DNA of 64,000 bases from Sinohyriopsis cumingii (taxonomy: Eukaryota; Mollusca; Bivalvia; Unionida; Unionidae). Of the stretch, positions 60,503 through 64,000 are shown piece by piece; within the stretch, counting starts at the first letter, position 1; every line of letters begins with the position of its first letter. The stretch spans positions 60,821,219 to 60,885,218 of the forward strand of contig CM068835.1 in NCBI GenBank assembly GCA_028554795.2, in the 5' to 3' direction. A model generated the notes under the pieces. It was not told the DNA's origin. It made no database searches and saw nothing but the letters and a program-made list of their open reading frames with translations. Both the position numbers and the translations under genes were made by a program.

Positions 60503-62961
60503 CAGCCTGCATAGTGATGATCTCAACATATTTCATATGTGTAATGAGCTACATAGCGGCCATCACAAGAATATGAATTTTGTCCATACAGACCCATGAA
60601 CATCAATTCCTACTCTATTTAATATTTTGATCCTGCTAAAGACAAGTGTATTGTCAATGTAGAGAATGCTGAGATCGATTAAAAGGATGATAAGTATCTT
60701 GAATGAAAGAAAACTAGCCAAACACTTTCTTCAATATTAGTATATTTGTATTGGTTTTGTTAAAGAAACATAATTCAACTTAATCCAATTTTGGCATTCC
60801 CCGCTTCCATTGCATTTCAGCCAACTGAACTGTAGGTCAATGAACTTGAAATCACATCCATATGCTTGTAAGAATTTATTAGAAAAAAGACAGCAATGAA
60901 AGTAAAGTCCTACTAAAGCAATATTTCTTTTTGTAGAAAAGCATCAATATAGGTTGCCAAGTGTGTGAGATATTCCTGAAAATTTCACTTCTTGTTCTGA
61001 TGTTAGTTGATCTTGGAACATGCTATAGTACAAGTCACATGGGTCATGTATGTTCATGTACTCATTTTAAATTAAATATAAATTGTTCTTTTAAAATCTA
61101 ACACTTTTCTTTAACCAAAGTCTATTCAATCCCGATTTTTGAACGATCTGCACCTTAACTGTCATCAAGAAACTTTCTGACTAAAATAATCGATCTTTAC
61201 AGTCTTTTATACCACCATGTCAGCAAATTCTGCGCGTCGGGTAATTATGTGCAACAATACATTGGATCACATATTATTTTGGGTAAAAAGATCTATTTTG
61301 TATCAAGAAAGAATGATCATACTTTAATTAAGAAAAGTTATATTCATAAAGTGTACAAAAATATATCCCATATTTTGGTTTGAAATGCATATGAAAATGT
61401 GATTTCTAAATGACACTCCATAACCTTCTTAAACCTGTAACCCAGAAAATCCTATTTACTATGTATCTTTTATTATCATACAAATGAATACCTAATATAA
61501 AAGATGGAAATGTATACCTAAAAAAAATTCTGAATCTTAATCTTAATCCAAGTTTCTAATTTTGCGAGACGTTATCCAACACATACAAAATCATCTGCTA
61601 GCCAACGTGTCAACTTGCTGCTAGAACGGGATTCTCAAAAAATTCCCCAGCATAGAGTCTGTTTCAAAATTCTGAGTAATTTTCCCCATAAACAAGATGT
61701 AAACACATTACATCCTATTCGTTGTTGTTTCTCTTCCACATAATAGATTATTTTTTATAAAATGTTGAACTTTACTAATTATTTTACAGGATCGGTTTAC
61801 TTTGCTTAATATCTCTTGTCATTTATTGGCATCATTATGTTTAATTTTGTAAAACTAACCATAAACCTGACCCAATTACACGACTGAACTGCTGACAGAC
61901 AGTCCAAATTAATATATTTAATTTCTATAACCCAATAGATAAACATTACATCTTTTCAAAGCTATGCTCAGAAAAGTCAGACATAAATAGTGAGTCATGA
62001 AAACACAGGGGTGGTATCCCATGTGTCCAAAATTAATATTATTTTTAACAGAATATACTGGTGACAATTGCCTCTTTTCAAATGGTAAGCATTGCAGCAT
62101 TTTATTTTTGTCAATCGGTCAAATTTAGGATTCATTTTGCTTCAATATTGGAGATGGATACCTTAAGTGCGCAGAAATGCCTGACAGCATTGTAATGGTG
62201 GCCATTTACTAAACTTGGGTCACGAAAAGAGCACTTTGAGTGTAATCATCACCATATAGGGTAATACAAATTTGTTTATCGAGATGTGTAGTGTTCATTG
62301 TGACATAACAGCACATGACATTCAATCTAGATTGTAACTGATCACACCTTAAGGTTCATTTCGTCCAAAATTGTCTACATACTTGAACTTTGATTTTGCT
62401 GTATGCACTTTTCAGAGCGTCTAATTACTCTAAATAATGACCTTCCAAAGGAATGTGGATGTATAAGAATCTAAATGAAGTGAATACTTGCCACTTAATG
62501 GTATGTAGAATCAAATTCTAAAAATATGACACCCATTACTGAAATAATCGGTGTTGAATGCCTACATGACCTGTGTTACTTTAATTATACACAGCCTCGT
62601 TCTTTAGTAATAAACACAAATATCTGAAGGACCACATGACCTGCATGATTTGTACTTCAGACAGAATGACAAGTGTTCACACTCCCCTTCCTTCAACAAG
62701 TGTCCCTTTTGCTAAAAGTACCCCTCTTCCACTCCCCCAACTGTTAATAGTAAACAAGACAACTTGCCCAAATATGGAAAAAGTTCAAAACTTATAAGCA
62801 TTTATGCATTCTTTGCAATGAAAAACATTTTATATGTATTGTACAAAATGAAAACCTTCTTTAACTTTCTTCTTCCTTCCCAACGTTCCAATTTTCTCCA
62901 GAAAAGACTCTTCTTTCTTTCTTGGAGTCCCTAAAGTCGATGTATTTGGAGAAGTTGCCAT
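15836..62961 (-). CDS. parvin: Parvin (ILK/paxillin-binding focal adhesion adaptor), 11 exons, 3' end outside window
   Basis: Parvins are cytoplasmic adaptors that join integrin-linked kinase and PINCH in the IPP complex and link integrin adhesions to actin and paxillin. The conceptual join is 62961-62856, 53052-52963, 51597-51527, 47723-47621, 44494-44348, 38412-38297, 36189-36131, 27740-27721, 20034-19973, 17814-17746 and 15937-15836 (945 nt, 315 codons, no internal stop). All ten visible introns are GT-AG and phases agree at each junction. The start begins [16 protein letters not shown], close to alpha-parvin, with Ser4-Pro5 kept. CH1 spans about residues 86-195 ([33 protein letters not shown]). 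A linker (KRDGVLQ, EEITG) follows, and CH2 starts near 252 ([25 protein letters not shown]). Vertebrate alpha-parvin has about 372 residues, so roughly 45-50 C-terminal residues of CH2 are missing here. I could not find them left of 15836, so they probably lie outside the window. Invertebrates usually have one parvin, co-orthologous to PARVA and PARVB. The family call is very secure; exact orthology is not tested. Confidence 0.95.
16508..16592. repeat. 22-bp tandem repeat, 4 copies
   Basis: GTGGACTATCAATAACATCG is repeated four times with small changes and one 4-bp deletion. Confidence 0.85.
16750..16950 (-). mobile_element. tRNA-derived SINE B, internally deleted
   Basis: Same family and orientation as 15060-15305, but lacks the segment that reads TTTTTCAGCACACGATAGGC in that copy. 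GAAAGACAT flanks it at 16741-16749 and 16951-16959, so the deletion happened in the source copy or after insertion. Confidence 0.8.
17272..17508 (+). mobile_element. tRNA-derived SINE B, intact copy with 12-bp target-site duplication
   Basis: The head GAGTGGCCGAGTGGTCTAAA resembles the A box of a tRNA-Ser/Leu-type gene, and GGGTTCGAGTC is the B box. The body ends in a short (CAA)n tail. ACTAAAGCAAAG flanks it exactly on both sides (17260-17271 and 17509-17520). It defines the family at about 237 bp. Confidence 0.9.
17746..17814 (-). CDS. parvin: Parvin exon 10 (residues 259-281, start of CH2)
   Basis: The acceptor TTTTACAG precedes 17814 and the donor GTAAAT begins at 17745. Length is 69 nt, phase 0 on both sides. 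It encodes [20 protein letters not shown], matching the beginning of the second CH domain, the part that binds the ILK pseudokinase and paxillin LD motifs. Confidence 0.95.
17815..19972 (-). other. Parvin intron 9
   Basis: The 2158-bp GT-AG intron is mostly taken up by a degraded RTE-like LINE in the opposite orientation (18260-19680). A 26-bp direct repeat (GGGTATAACAATACAG core) lies at about 19914-19969, right beside the exon 9 donor. Confidence 0.85.
18260..19680 (+). mobile_element. RTE/BovB-like LINE relic (endonuclease plus start of RT)
   Basis: Plus-strand fragments, out of frame with each other: a piece reading NQIDHIL-type sequence ([20 protein letters not shown]), followed by [20 protein letters not shown], which corresponds to the end of the endonuclease domain of RTE elements (usually N.IDY(H)IL....W...L...R..RGADV.SDH.LV....R.KL). 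Near 19560-19650 comes [19 protein letters not shown] and LL, matching NWRGI.LLSVP.KV..K.LL of the RT. Many stops; long dead. Confidence 0.75.
19973..20034 (-). CDS. parvin: Parvin exon 9 (residues 238-258)
   Basis: The acceptor ATATTTCAG precedes 20034 and the donor GTATTT begins at 19972. Length is 62 nt, ending in phase 0. It encodes [20 protein letters not shown], nearly identical to the vertebrate [20 protein letters not shown]. Confidence 0.97.
20946..20996. repeat. TA microsatellite
   Basis: About 25 TA units in parvin intron 8. Confidence 0.95.
21276..21485. mobile_element. Foldback MITE copy 3 (complete)
   Basis: Same structure as the copy at 1445-1647: left terminus TATGCTCACTTATAAGTCAA, internal CACAGACCCAGATCTGCC followed by a diverged partner arm, and right terminus TTGACTTGACTTACAAGAGA then GTATA. 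The second hairpin arm pair (TTGATCTGCAGG) is also kept. It lies in parvin intron 8. Confidence 0.72.
23484..23602 (+). mobile_element. tRNA-derived SINE B, 5'-truncated
   Basis: Only the 3' half is present, from TCATAGGTCGGTGGTTC to the (CAA)n tail. It is flanked by the 14-bp direct repeat CAATAGTTATTATT (23470-23483 and 23603-23616), so the truncation occurred at insertion. Confidence 0.85.
23731..23882. mobile_element. Foldback MITE copy 4 (right end truncated)
   Basis: Begins TACTCACTTATAAGTTGGGT and continues with the family sequence, including ACCCAGATCTG and CAGTAGAACAAACTACACAG, then stops after CCTGATCCAGG without the second half. Confidence 0.6.
24057..24140. repeat. TG and ATGT microsatellite
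   Basis: A short TG run grades into about 15 ATGT units with a few C for T changes. Confidence 0.92.
26290..26398. mobile_element. Foldback MITE copy 5 (partial, diverged)
   Basis: Contains ACCCTGATCAGCCGGTACAT, then GTGTTGCTTGCAGTTGGTCC and the terminal ACTATAAGCGTGTATA. It therefore keeps only part of the family and is much diverged. Confidence 0.45.
26714..26787. repeat. TA microsatellite
   Basis: About 37 TA units in parvin intron 8. Confidence 0.95.
27721..27740 (-). CDS. parvin: Parvin exon 8, a 20-nt microexon (residues 231-237)
   Basis: The 20 bases GGATGTCGGAGGAAGATTTG are flanked by acceptor TTGCTTCAG and donor GTAAGTCAT. It enters in phase 2 and leaves in phase 1, encoding DVGGRF between the split Glu codons. 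The position matches EALSGRHE in vertebrate parvin, and leaving it out would break the frame to exon 9. Strong flanking splice sites and exact phase support it, but no transcript is available here. Confidence 0.85.
28030..28650. repeat. Diverged tandem repeat, about 145 bp unit, 4-5 copies
   Basis: Each unit has AGAAGTCTTCTGGTGAAA near its start, then AGGAGGAGTAGTGATAAC, TTTTCAAGATGGCTGCTGTG and CATTTAGGACCAACTAGACA. Copies are heavily diverged. The same unit occurs alone at about 5140-5360, so the family is dispersed as well as tandem. Confidence 0.75.
28784..30267. mobile_element. pogo/Tigger-like DNA transposon, internally deleted
   Basis: The left end CAGTCAAACCCAGTTATCTC and the right end, inverted, CAGTCAAACCCACTTATCTC match at 19 of 20 bases, and TA flanks both ends (28782-28783 and 30268-30269), the target choice of the Tc1/mariner superfamily. 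Subterminal repeats (TCGACATAACCGGGT, TCGAGATAAGCGGGT) are multiple, as in pogo/Tigger ends. The 1.48-kb length is short for an autonomous Tigger (about 2.4 kb), since the N-terminal and catalytic part of the transposase is gone. Confidence 0.9.
29381..30022 (+). pseudogene. Tigger/jerky-like transposase, C-terminal remnant
   Basis: An open frame runs from a stop at 29378 to 30022, with no ATG before about 29485. [20 protein letters not shown], then [11 protein letters not shown], fits the C-terminal part of TIGD and pogo transposases (LL.AI..I..AW..V...TI.NCW..AG). It has an acidic run of eight Asp (GAT repeat near 29803). The DNA-binding HTH domains and DDE core are absent, so it cannot move the element. 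Confidence 0.8.
30640..31310. repeat. Diverged tandem repeat with TTTGGTCAAATTCTGTTAAG core
   Basis: Units of roughly 140-160 bp share TTTTTAGTAATGGCAGCCAT, a TTTGATGG...AATCATTT part and TTTGGTCAAATTCTGTTAAG followed by a GAGAAGAA part. At least four units are seen here and more at 33370-33740. Too diverged to give an exact period. Confidence 0.65.
31314..31640 (+). mobile_element. tRNA-derived SINE A, full-length
   Basis: The head reads GGTGGCCTAGTGTTTAGAGC (A box) and GTTCGATCCC (B box), followed by the family body (GGTACTAACAGCTGCCTCGC, TTAAGAGGGTAGTATTAGGA) and a (TCACA)n tail. It gives the orientation for the other copies. A clear target duplication is not visible. It lies in parvin intron 7, opposite in direction to the gene. 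Confidence 0.85.
32480..32790. other. Unassigned GC-richer block
   Basis: Sequence around GGACCCGGTGGCGTGATTTT to GCGGTGAGACAGAAGGTCAT is less AT-rich than its surroundings and has no clear long open frame or known element end. It may be an unrecognised retroelement part. Confidence 0.3.
33370..33740. repeat. Second block of the TTTGGTCAAATTCTGTTAAG repeat
   Basis: Two to three units of the same family as 30640-31310, each with a TAGTAATGGTGGCCATAT-like motif and TTTGGTCCCATTCTGTTAAG. They are separated from the first block by a SINE and unassigned sequence. Confidence 0.6.
34150..34700 (-). mobile_element. DIRS-like recombinase fragment, copy D
   Basis: On the minus strand, around 34480-34630, there is a weak match to the same recombinase box as at 40577-40777 (KMSETLLLN, then [15 protein letters not shown]). 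Sequences at 34200-34260 (AGTTACATCCCCTTACCTAA) resemble 38980-39020 in intron 5. This is an old fragment. Confidence 0.45.
34928..35176 (+). mobile_element. tRNA-derived SINE B with 13-bp target-site duplication
   Basis: Begins GAGGCCCCGAGTGGCCGAAA, includes GGGTTCGAGTCTAGGATTCG and ends in (CAA)n. ACTTCCCTGTCTG is repeated exactly at 34915-34927 and 35177-35189. The head lacks the GTGGTCT part of the A box. Confidence 0.9.
35690..35945 (+). mobile_element. LINE 3' end (C-terminal RT tail)
   Basis: One plus-strand frame reads [20 protein letters not shown], then [20 protein letters not shown] and RGDGQN before a TGA, like the tail W.RT.E.E.......W..L...A.DR..WR..V..L...R..G found at the C-terminus of several LINE RTs. 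A short (ACTGA)n tail follows at about 35926-35940. The higher GC than its surroundings suggests more recent arrival. Confidence 0.75.
36131..36189 (-). CDS. parvin: Parvin exon 7 (residues 212-230, inter-CH linker)
   Basis: The acceptor TTTTGTAG precedes 36189 and the donor GTAAGT begins at 36130. Length is 59 nt, ending in phase 2. It encodes [19 protein letters not shown], aligned with the KREGILQ...EEITG linker between the two CH domains of vertebrate parvin. Confidence 0.93.
36477..36504. repeat. TG microsatellite
   Basis: About 14 TG units in intron 6. Confidence 0.95.
36816..37887. mobile_element. piggyBac-like transposon, 1.07 kb, TTAA-flanked
   Basis: The left end CCCTTTAGCTAC follows TTAA at 36812-36815. 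The right end GTAGCTAAAGGG precedes TTAA at 37888-37891. The perfect 12-bp inverted ends and TTAA duplication are the mark of piggyBac. It contains a short transposase relic and is too small for a full transposase (typically about 600 residues), so it is non-autonomous. Confidence 0.92.
37164..37646 (+). pseudogene. piggyBac transposase N-terminal relic
   Basis: One frame from ATG 37164 to a TAA at 37644-37646 has two in-frame stops, TAA at 37299 and TGA at 37536. It starts with an acidic N-terminus ([20 protein letters not shown]), then [20 protein letters not shown] and [13 protein letters not shown], which fit the F..F....LVE.I..ETN.Y and M.AFLGI.I.MG motifs before the DDE domain. The DDE catalytic domain itself is missing. 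Confidence 0.72.
38070..38090. repeat. AG microsatellite
   Basis: About 10 AG units in intron 6. Confidence 0.92.
38235..38327 (-). promoter_or_regulatory. parvin: Three tandem 5' splice sites at the end of parvin exon 6
   Basis: A 31-bp unit, on the minus strand TTTTGGTCTATATTGTAGTA through the donor ACAGGTAGG, is present three times. Donor GT pairs are at 38296-38295, 38265-38264 and 38234-38233. All three have the same local context (CAG|GTAGG). Only the first keeps the reading frame to exon 7. The middle copy is almost unchanged; the last has one G for C change (TGGTGTATATT). Confidence 0.9.
38297..38412 (-). CDS. parvin: Parvin exon 6 (residues 173-211, end of CH1)
   Basis: The acceptor TTCAACAG precedes 38412. 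Length is 116 nt to the first donor GTAGGT at 38296, ending in phase 0 with ...VVVQ, which joins exactly to the KRDGV of exon 7, as in vertebrate VVVQKREG. It encodes [20 protein letters not shown] and APVRLPENV. The last 31 bases and the donor are repeated twice more downstream (alternative ends 38266 and 38235). Using either would add 31 or 62 nt and shift the frame, so the proximal site is the best choice. Confidence 0.93.
38900..39740. mobile_element. Terminal-type sequence of the DIRS-like family
   Basis: GGGAGTTACATCACCTTACA and AGCTATCTCCCAAATCCTGC recur near other DIRS-like fragments (34205 and, inverted, at 44130-44260). GCAGTAACTCTTGCCTATTA at about 39500 has an inverted partner at 44165. 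These may be ends of the elements rather than coding parts. Assignment rests on proximity only. Confidence 0.35.
39740..39911. repeat. 86-bp tandem duplication
   Basis: The segment beginning GAGCATCCTACCTACCTTCT at 39740 is repeated from 39826 with almost no change, so the duplication is recent. It lies in sequence similar to DIRS-like element ends. Confidence 0.9.
40015..40330 (-). mobile_element. tRNA-derived SINE A
   Basis: Runs from a tail next to TTTGTGTTTTAAATTTTTAA to a diverged tRNA head (GAGGCAGATGCTCTAACCAC, ACTAGAGTGGTC). A short internal deletion relative to the 386-705 copy is visible around 40170. It lies beside the DIRS-like relic in parvin intron 5. Confidence 0.78.
40470..40777 (-). 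pseudogene. Tyrosine recombinase fragment of DIRS-like element
   Basis: The minus strand reads [20 protein letters not shown] then [15 protein letters not shown], which fits the arginine-containing box (R.SEL..L......F..DGS...L...P.F..K) of recombinases in DIRS-like elements. Further on, out of frame, comes [20 protein letters not shown] and WLKWVI, the second box near the histidine and arginine. The final tyrosine is not visible. Confidence 0.68.
40802..40912. repeat. 27-bp tandem repeat, 4 copies
   Basis: TGTGTGATAACAGCTTCAGT is the core; copies are 27 bp apart. It sits inside the tyrosine-recombinase side of the DIRS-like relic and arose after the element lost function. Confidence 0.9.
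41599..42197 (-). pseudogene. RNase H fragment of DIRS-like element (copy B)
   Basis: Reads [18 protein letters not shown] (motif: SDN..VV..L.K), then [20 protein letters not shown] and [10 protein letters not shown], then [11 protein letters not shown] (usual IDLFATR.NHK). The order and spacing agree with RNase H and its C-terminal extension in DIRS-like and related elements. Confidence 0.8.
42669..43474. repeat. 62-bp satellite, about 13 copies
   Basis: The unit starts CTTGGTACTTGTAATTATAT and includes GTAGCATGGTAGGACAGACA and GATCTATCACTAAGA. Copies start exactly 62 bp apart (42669, 42731 and on). Copies at the left and middle are almost identical; those after about 43240 carry shared changes (GACGGACAAATCTATCAT), so the array has been homogenised unevenly. 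Confidence 0.95.
44130..44260. mobile_element. Inverted short copy of the 39430-39530 sequence
   Basis: Read on the minus strand, it gives GCTATCTCCCAAATCCAGCT and AGCAATAACTCTTGCCTGTT, matching the plus strand at 39430-39530. It lies about 90 bp from parvin exon 5 and includes a GGGAGGTAAC motif. Confidence 0.55.
44348..44494 (-). CDS. parvin: Parvin exon 5 (residues 124-172, middle of CH1)
   Basis: The acceptor TATTTACAG precedes 44494 and the consensus donor GTAAGT begins at 44347. Length is 147 nt and it ends in phase 1. It encodes [20 protein letters not shown] and ends in KWSVDS, shared with vertebrate parvin. The tryptophan-bearing stretch HSWNGQKW is a little longer than the human PRSIKW. 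Confidence 0.95.
46370..46716. repeat. About 68-70 bp diverged tandem repeat, 5 copies
   Basis: Each unit has AGTCATTACACTGTTCTACA, then TGTGATTTTATGAAATCAGG and TATTGGTACCAAATATACTT. Copies start near 46375, 46442, 46510, 46577 and 46646. Confidence 0.85.
46869..46947. repeat. TA microsatellite
   Basis: About 36 TA units with one TG change near the right end, directly left of SINE A. Confidence 0.95.
46962..47275 (-). mobile_element. tRNA-derived SINE A
   Basis: The tail (GGGTGTGATTTAGATTTTTA) is at left and the tRNA head (ACTCTAACCACTTAGGCCAC) at right, with the body between. A short deletion removes part of the ATGTAGCATGATG repeat region. It lies just after a long TA microsatellite. Confidence 0.8.
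47621..47723 (-). CDS. parvin: Parvin exon 4 (residues 90-123, start of CH1)
   Basis: The acceptor CTCTCAG precedes 47723 and the donor GTAATG begins at 47620. Length is 103 nt, phase 0 in and phase 1 out. It encodes the first CH1 helices ([20 protein letters not shown], then [12 protein letters not shown]), nearly the same as vertebrate parvin in this most conserved stretch. Confidence 0.96.
48300..48700 (-). pseudogene. RNase H C-terminal fragment (copy C)
   Basis: The minus strand reads [16 protein letters not shown] (usual [11 protein letters not shown]), then [20 protein letters not shown] and DALAF, corresponding to the ...FVSPVPDP.A.AVDAL region that follows RNase H in DIRS and Gypsy relatives. 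Confidence 0.68.
49570..49700 (-). pseudogene. Reverse transcriptase N-terminal fragment (copy C)
   Basis: The minus strand reads [20 protein letters not shown] then [19 protein letters not shown]. This is the RT entry motif (..LL.KGAV.......F.S.LFLVPKK.GK.RP..D...LN), with the catalytic region not recovered. Confidence 0.72.
50697..51032 (-). pseudogene. Unassigned 111-residue frame upstream of the RT fragment (copy C)
   Basis: An open frame on the minus strand, in the position expected for a gag-like region of copy C. The sequence (LKYL-free, many aromatic residues, [20 protein letters not shown]) shows no recognised motif and no zinc knuckle. It may be part of the element or chance. Confidence 0.25.
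51527..51597 (-). CDS. parvin: Parvin exon 3 (residues 66-89)
   Basis: The acceptor CATGTTTCAG precedes 51597 and the donor GTAATG begins at 51526. Length is 71 nt and it ends in phase 0. It encodes [20 protein letters not shown] then LIK, matching the alpha-parvin ENEVRTM..P.SR.DPK..EL segment just before CH1. Confidence 0.93.
51598..52962 (-). other. Parvin intron 2
   Basis: The 1365-bp GT-AG intron is AT-rich. I see no transposon, RNA gene or tandem array in it. Confidence 0.8.
52963..53052 (-). CDS. parvin: Parvin exon 2 (residues 36-65)
   Basis: The acceptor TTTTTCAG ends at 53053 and the donor GTTTGT begins at 52962. Length is 90 nt, phase 1 in and phase 1 out. It encodes [20 protein letters not shown] followed by NVGPEGYLL, matching the ELQEEG...AI segment of vertebrate parvin. 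The SPTSP run offers more possible proline-directed phosphorylation sites in the disordered N-terminus. Confidence 0.92.
53819..53868. repeat. TA microsatellite with GATA interruption
   Basis: TA units with three GATA units in the middle. Confidence 0.93.
55300..55748. repeat. Compound 21-30 bp minisatellite (ATGTTATCCTGTATGGATGTG)
   Basis: The core AATGTTATCCTGTATGGATG is followed by either TGTGAGA or just TGAGT, so copies alternate between long and short spacing. About 16 copies. An open frame runs through part of it but has no known homology. Confidence 0.88.
55890..56750. repeat. Two diverged direct repeats flanking the hairpin
   Basis: About 300 bp from 55890 (ATATACAGTCAAAAGTGTCA, GGCATTGTTTAGTTAAGG) recur in the same order from 56425 (ATATACAGTATAGTCAAATC, GGCATTGTTTAGATAAAGG). 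The second copy has no hairpin. They may be two copies of an unnamed DNA transposon end. Confidence 0.6.
56171..56308. repeat. Long inverted repeat with 43-bp perfect stem and 4-base loop
   Basis: Bases 56195-56237 are exactly complementary to 56242-56284, leaving the loop CTAC. With a few mismatches the arms extend to 56171 and 56308 (about 68 bp each). The inner part reads CCACCCCATTTTTGATATTT and onwards to TTGATGTTGGGGT-type sequence at the loop. It could be a foldback transposon end, an inverted duplication caused by template switching, or a hairpin RNA source. Confidence 0.95.
58838..59195. repeat. AAT-rich higher-order array (21- and 24-bp units)
   Basis: Units built from (AAT)4 followed by GATACTATT (21 bp) or GCTAATACTATC (24 bp) alternate in blocks, so this is more ordered than a plain microsatellite. 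Both strands stay open because every period is a multiple of three. Confidence 0.92.
60125..60373 (-). mobile_element. tRNA-derived SINE B with 11-bp target-site duplication
   Basis: A minus-strand copy with a (GTT)n end at the left and the head at the right (CACTCGGCCACTCGGGGGCC). TCTGAAAAGGC flanks it at 60114-60124 and 60374-60384. It lies in parvin intron 1. Confidence 0.9.
60436..60498. repeat. TA microsatellite
   Basis: About 31 TA units in parvin intron 1, 60 bp from SINE B. Confidence 0.95.
62856..62961 (-). CDS. parvin: Parvin exon 1 (residues 1-35)
   Basis: This first coding exon has ATG at 62961-62959 in the context GAAAAATGGC, with A at -3 and G at +4. It encodes 35 residues plus one base (phase 1) and ends at donor GTTTTC. 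It begins [16 protein letters not shown] and ends in a basic run GRKKKVKE, like the basic N-terminus of alpha-parvin. In alpha-parvin the SP sites here are proline-directed phosphorylation sites; Ser4-Pro5 is conserved and Thr12-Pro13 is a second possible site. No signal peptide or membrane segment is visible. Confidence 0.92.
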
Positions 62962-64000
62962 TTTTCACATTCCATCGATTTCGCACCGGTGATGACAGTA
63001 AAGCGATTACAGTTGCAAACAATTTACCTCATATTAAATAAAGATTTGCAAAAATAATGAATACATTTTTTTTATTTGCTTTATTAGTAATAATATGTTG
63101 ATGTTTTATCGTTACAAGGGCAACAATGGTGAACTTAGATCCGGTATTGTAGGAACTATATTTGAAGGGTAAAACGTTTAAGCGAACACAAAGAAACATT
63201 AGACTGGTATAATGATATAACAGGAACCAATAAATAGCGAGTATCCGCCAACCGCCGATGATCGTGAGCACCAGGCCTCGAAAGAACCAAACCCTCTCCC
63301 AGAACCGATCTGAACGAAGTATTCCGATTAGCAGAACCATATAACCATATGACTATGTATAAAGGCCACACCAAGAGGAGGCGTTCTTTCCATGGCTGAT
63401 TTAGATTTTTTTTCTTCTTTTCCCCACCCGTTATTGCATACATGCTAAGATTTGTGTATTTCAGGAATCAGTAATAGCTGTGTACAGATTAGAATTAATT
63501 ACTAGGTCGACATGTTGGTGTCTCTGCTAGCCACGGATCCATATACAACTTTTTGGGTGATGTGTTTTTGTCGATACGGTGTAGGAGTCGGTGCTGACAG
63601 GCAAGGCGATGGGTGTCTGATCTCCGCAGAATATGAGTTAAAATTTTCTAACCTGTATGATAATGATATCTGTATTCGTATTTAGAAGAAAAAAATTATG
63701 TTAGTATTATCAAACTTTTTGGTGTTGAGTCTAGGGATTGCACTTTGTGTTTTGTTACTTATATTTGATTTATTTTATATTTGATTTGATTTAATTGTTT
63801 GTAAATTTTAAAATCTTTTTATTTGTAATTTCGTTACCTGTCAAAGTAATGTAATCTTGTTTACTTGGTTTGACATTTTTTTTCAGAAGATTCAGTTTGA
63901 TCTGATTCTTTTTATAATCACCTAATAATAGAAACACTGTTTCTATTTTTTTTACTTAGTTTCCGAAATTGATTCAGAAATCACTGAGACAAGTAAACAA
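62962..64000. other. Upstream flank of parvin, no gene recognised
   Basis: This stretch should contain the parvin 5' UTR or promoter, or a 5' intron. The 40 bases before the ATG are relatively GC-rich compared with the surroundings (TCACCGGTGCGAAATCGATG), as is 63140-63380. Two overlapping minus-strand open frames of about 100 residues (63029-63443) resemble nothing known. No TATA box or initiator can be assigned with confidence. An unspliced 5' UTR exon further upstream is possible. Confidence 0.4.

Larger units (their letters stand above)
53053..62855 (-). other. Parvin intron 1
   Basis: The 9803-bp GT-AG intron, the largest one fully seen, holds a TA/GATA microsatellite, a 29-30 bp minisatellite, a pair of diverged direct repeats around a perfect hairpin, an AAT-rich array, a tRNA-SINE B and a TA microsatellite. 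The stretches 53870-55290, 56800-58830 and 60540-62850 contain no gene I can recognise. First introns often carry enhancers, but no specific site can be named from sequence alone. Confidence 0.8.

Noticed and set aside
63029..63443. Two overlapping minus-strand frames of about 100 residues upstream of parvin
   Set aside because: No known motif, no conserved composition, and they overlap each other in different frames; kept only as possible 5' flank.

Overview
This 64-kb window is AT-rich, intron-rich animal DNA. It holds one recognisable protein-coding gene, a parvin (ILK- and paxillin-binding focal-adhesion adaptor with two calponin-homology domains), on the minus strand from the start codon at 62961 to the last visible exon at 15836. 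Eleven exons total 945 coding bases (315 codons) across 47.1 kb, so about 98% of the locus is intron. Every junction is GT-AG, the reading phase carries through all ten visible introns, and the predicted protein follows vertebrate alpha/beta-parvin from residue 1 to just past the start of CH2. The last roughly 45-50 residues of CH2 were not found and probably lie left of position 1. The organism is most likely a marine invertebrate, probably a mollusc. I infer this from a parvin close to the vertebrate form, GGGAGGTAAC-type repeats (near 22237 and 44158), tRNA-derived SINEs, and DIRS-like, piggyBac, pogo and RTE-like elements. Species is not identifiable.

Layout: 62962-64000 is upstream sequence with no gene recognised. 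Intron 1 (53053-62855) holds an AAT-rich array, a SINE, a 43-bp perfect inverted repeat and a 29-30 bp minisatellite. Introns 2-4 (44495-52962) hold a broken DIRS-like retrotransposon on the minus strand and a tRNA-SINE. Intron 5 (38413-44347) holds a second DIRS-like remnant with tyrosine-recombinase and RNase H fragments, a 62-bp satellite and smaller duplications. Intron 6 holds a TTAA-flanked piggyBac-like element. Intron 7 holds a pogo/Tigger-like element, a LINE 3' end, SINEs and diverged tandem repeats. Introns 8-10 hold foldback MITEs, an RTE-like LINE relic and SINEs. The left 15.8 kb (intron 11 or 3' flank) holds a third DIRS-like remnant and three large minisatellites.

The most unusual points are in the parvin gene. 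The exon-6 5' splice site sits in a 31-bp tandem triplication that gives three equivalent GT donors, of which only the first keeps the frame. Exon 8 is a 20-nt microexon. Among the transposons, several SINEs have clear target-site duplications, and the piggyBac and pogo elements keep matching inverted ends although their transposase genes are broken. I found no convincing new multi-gene system.
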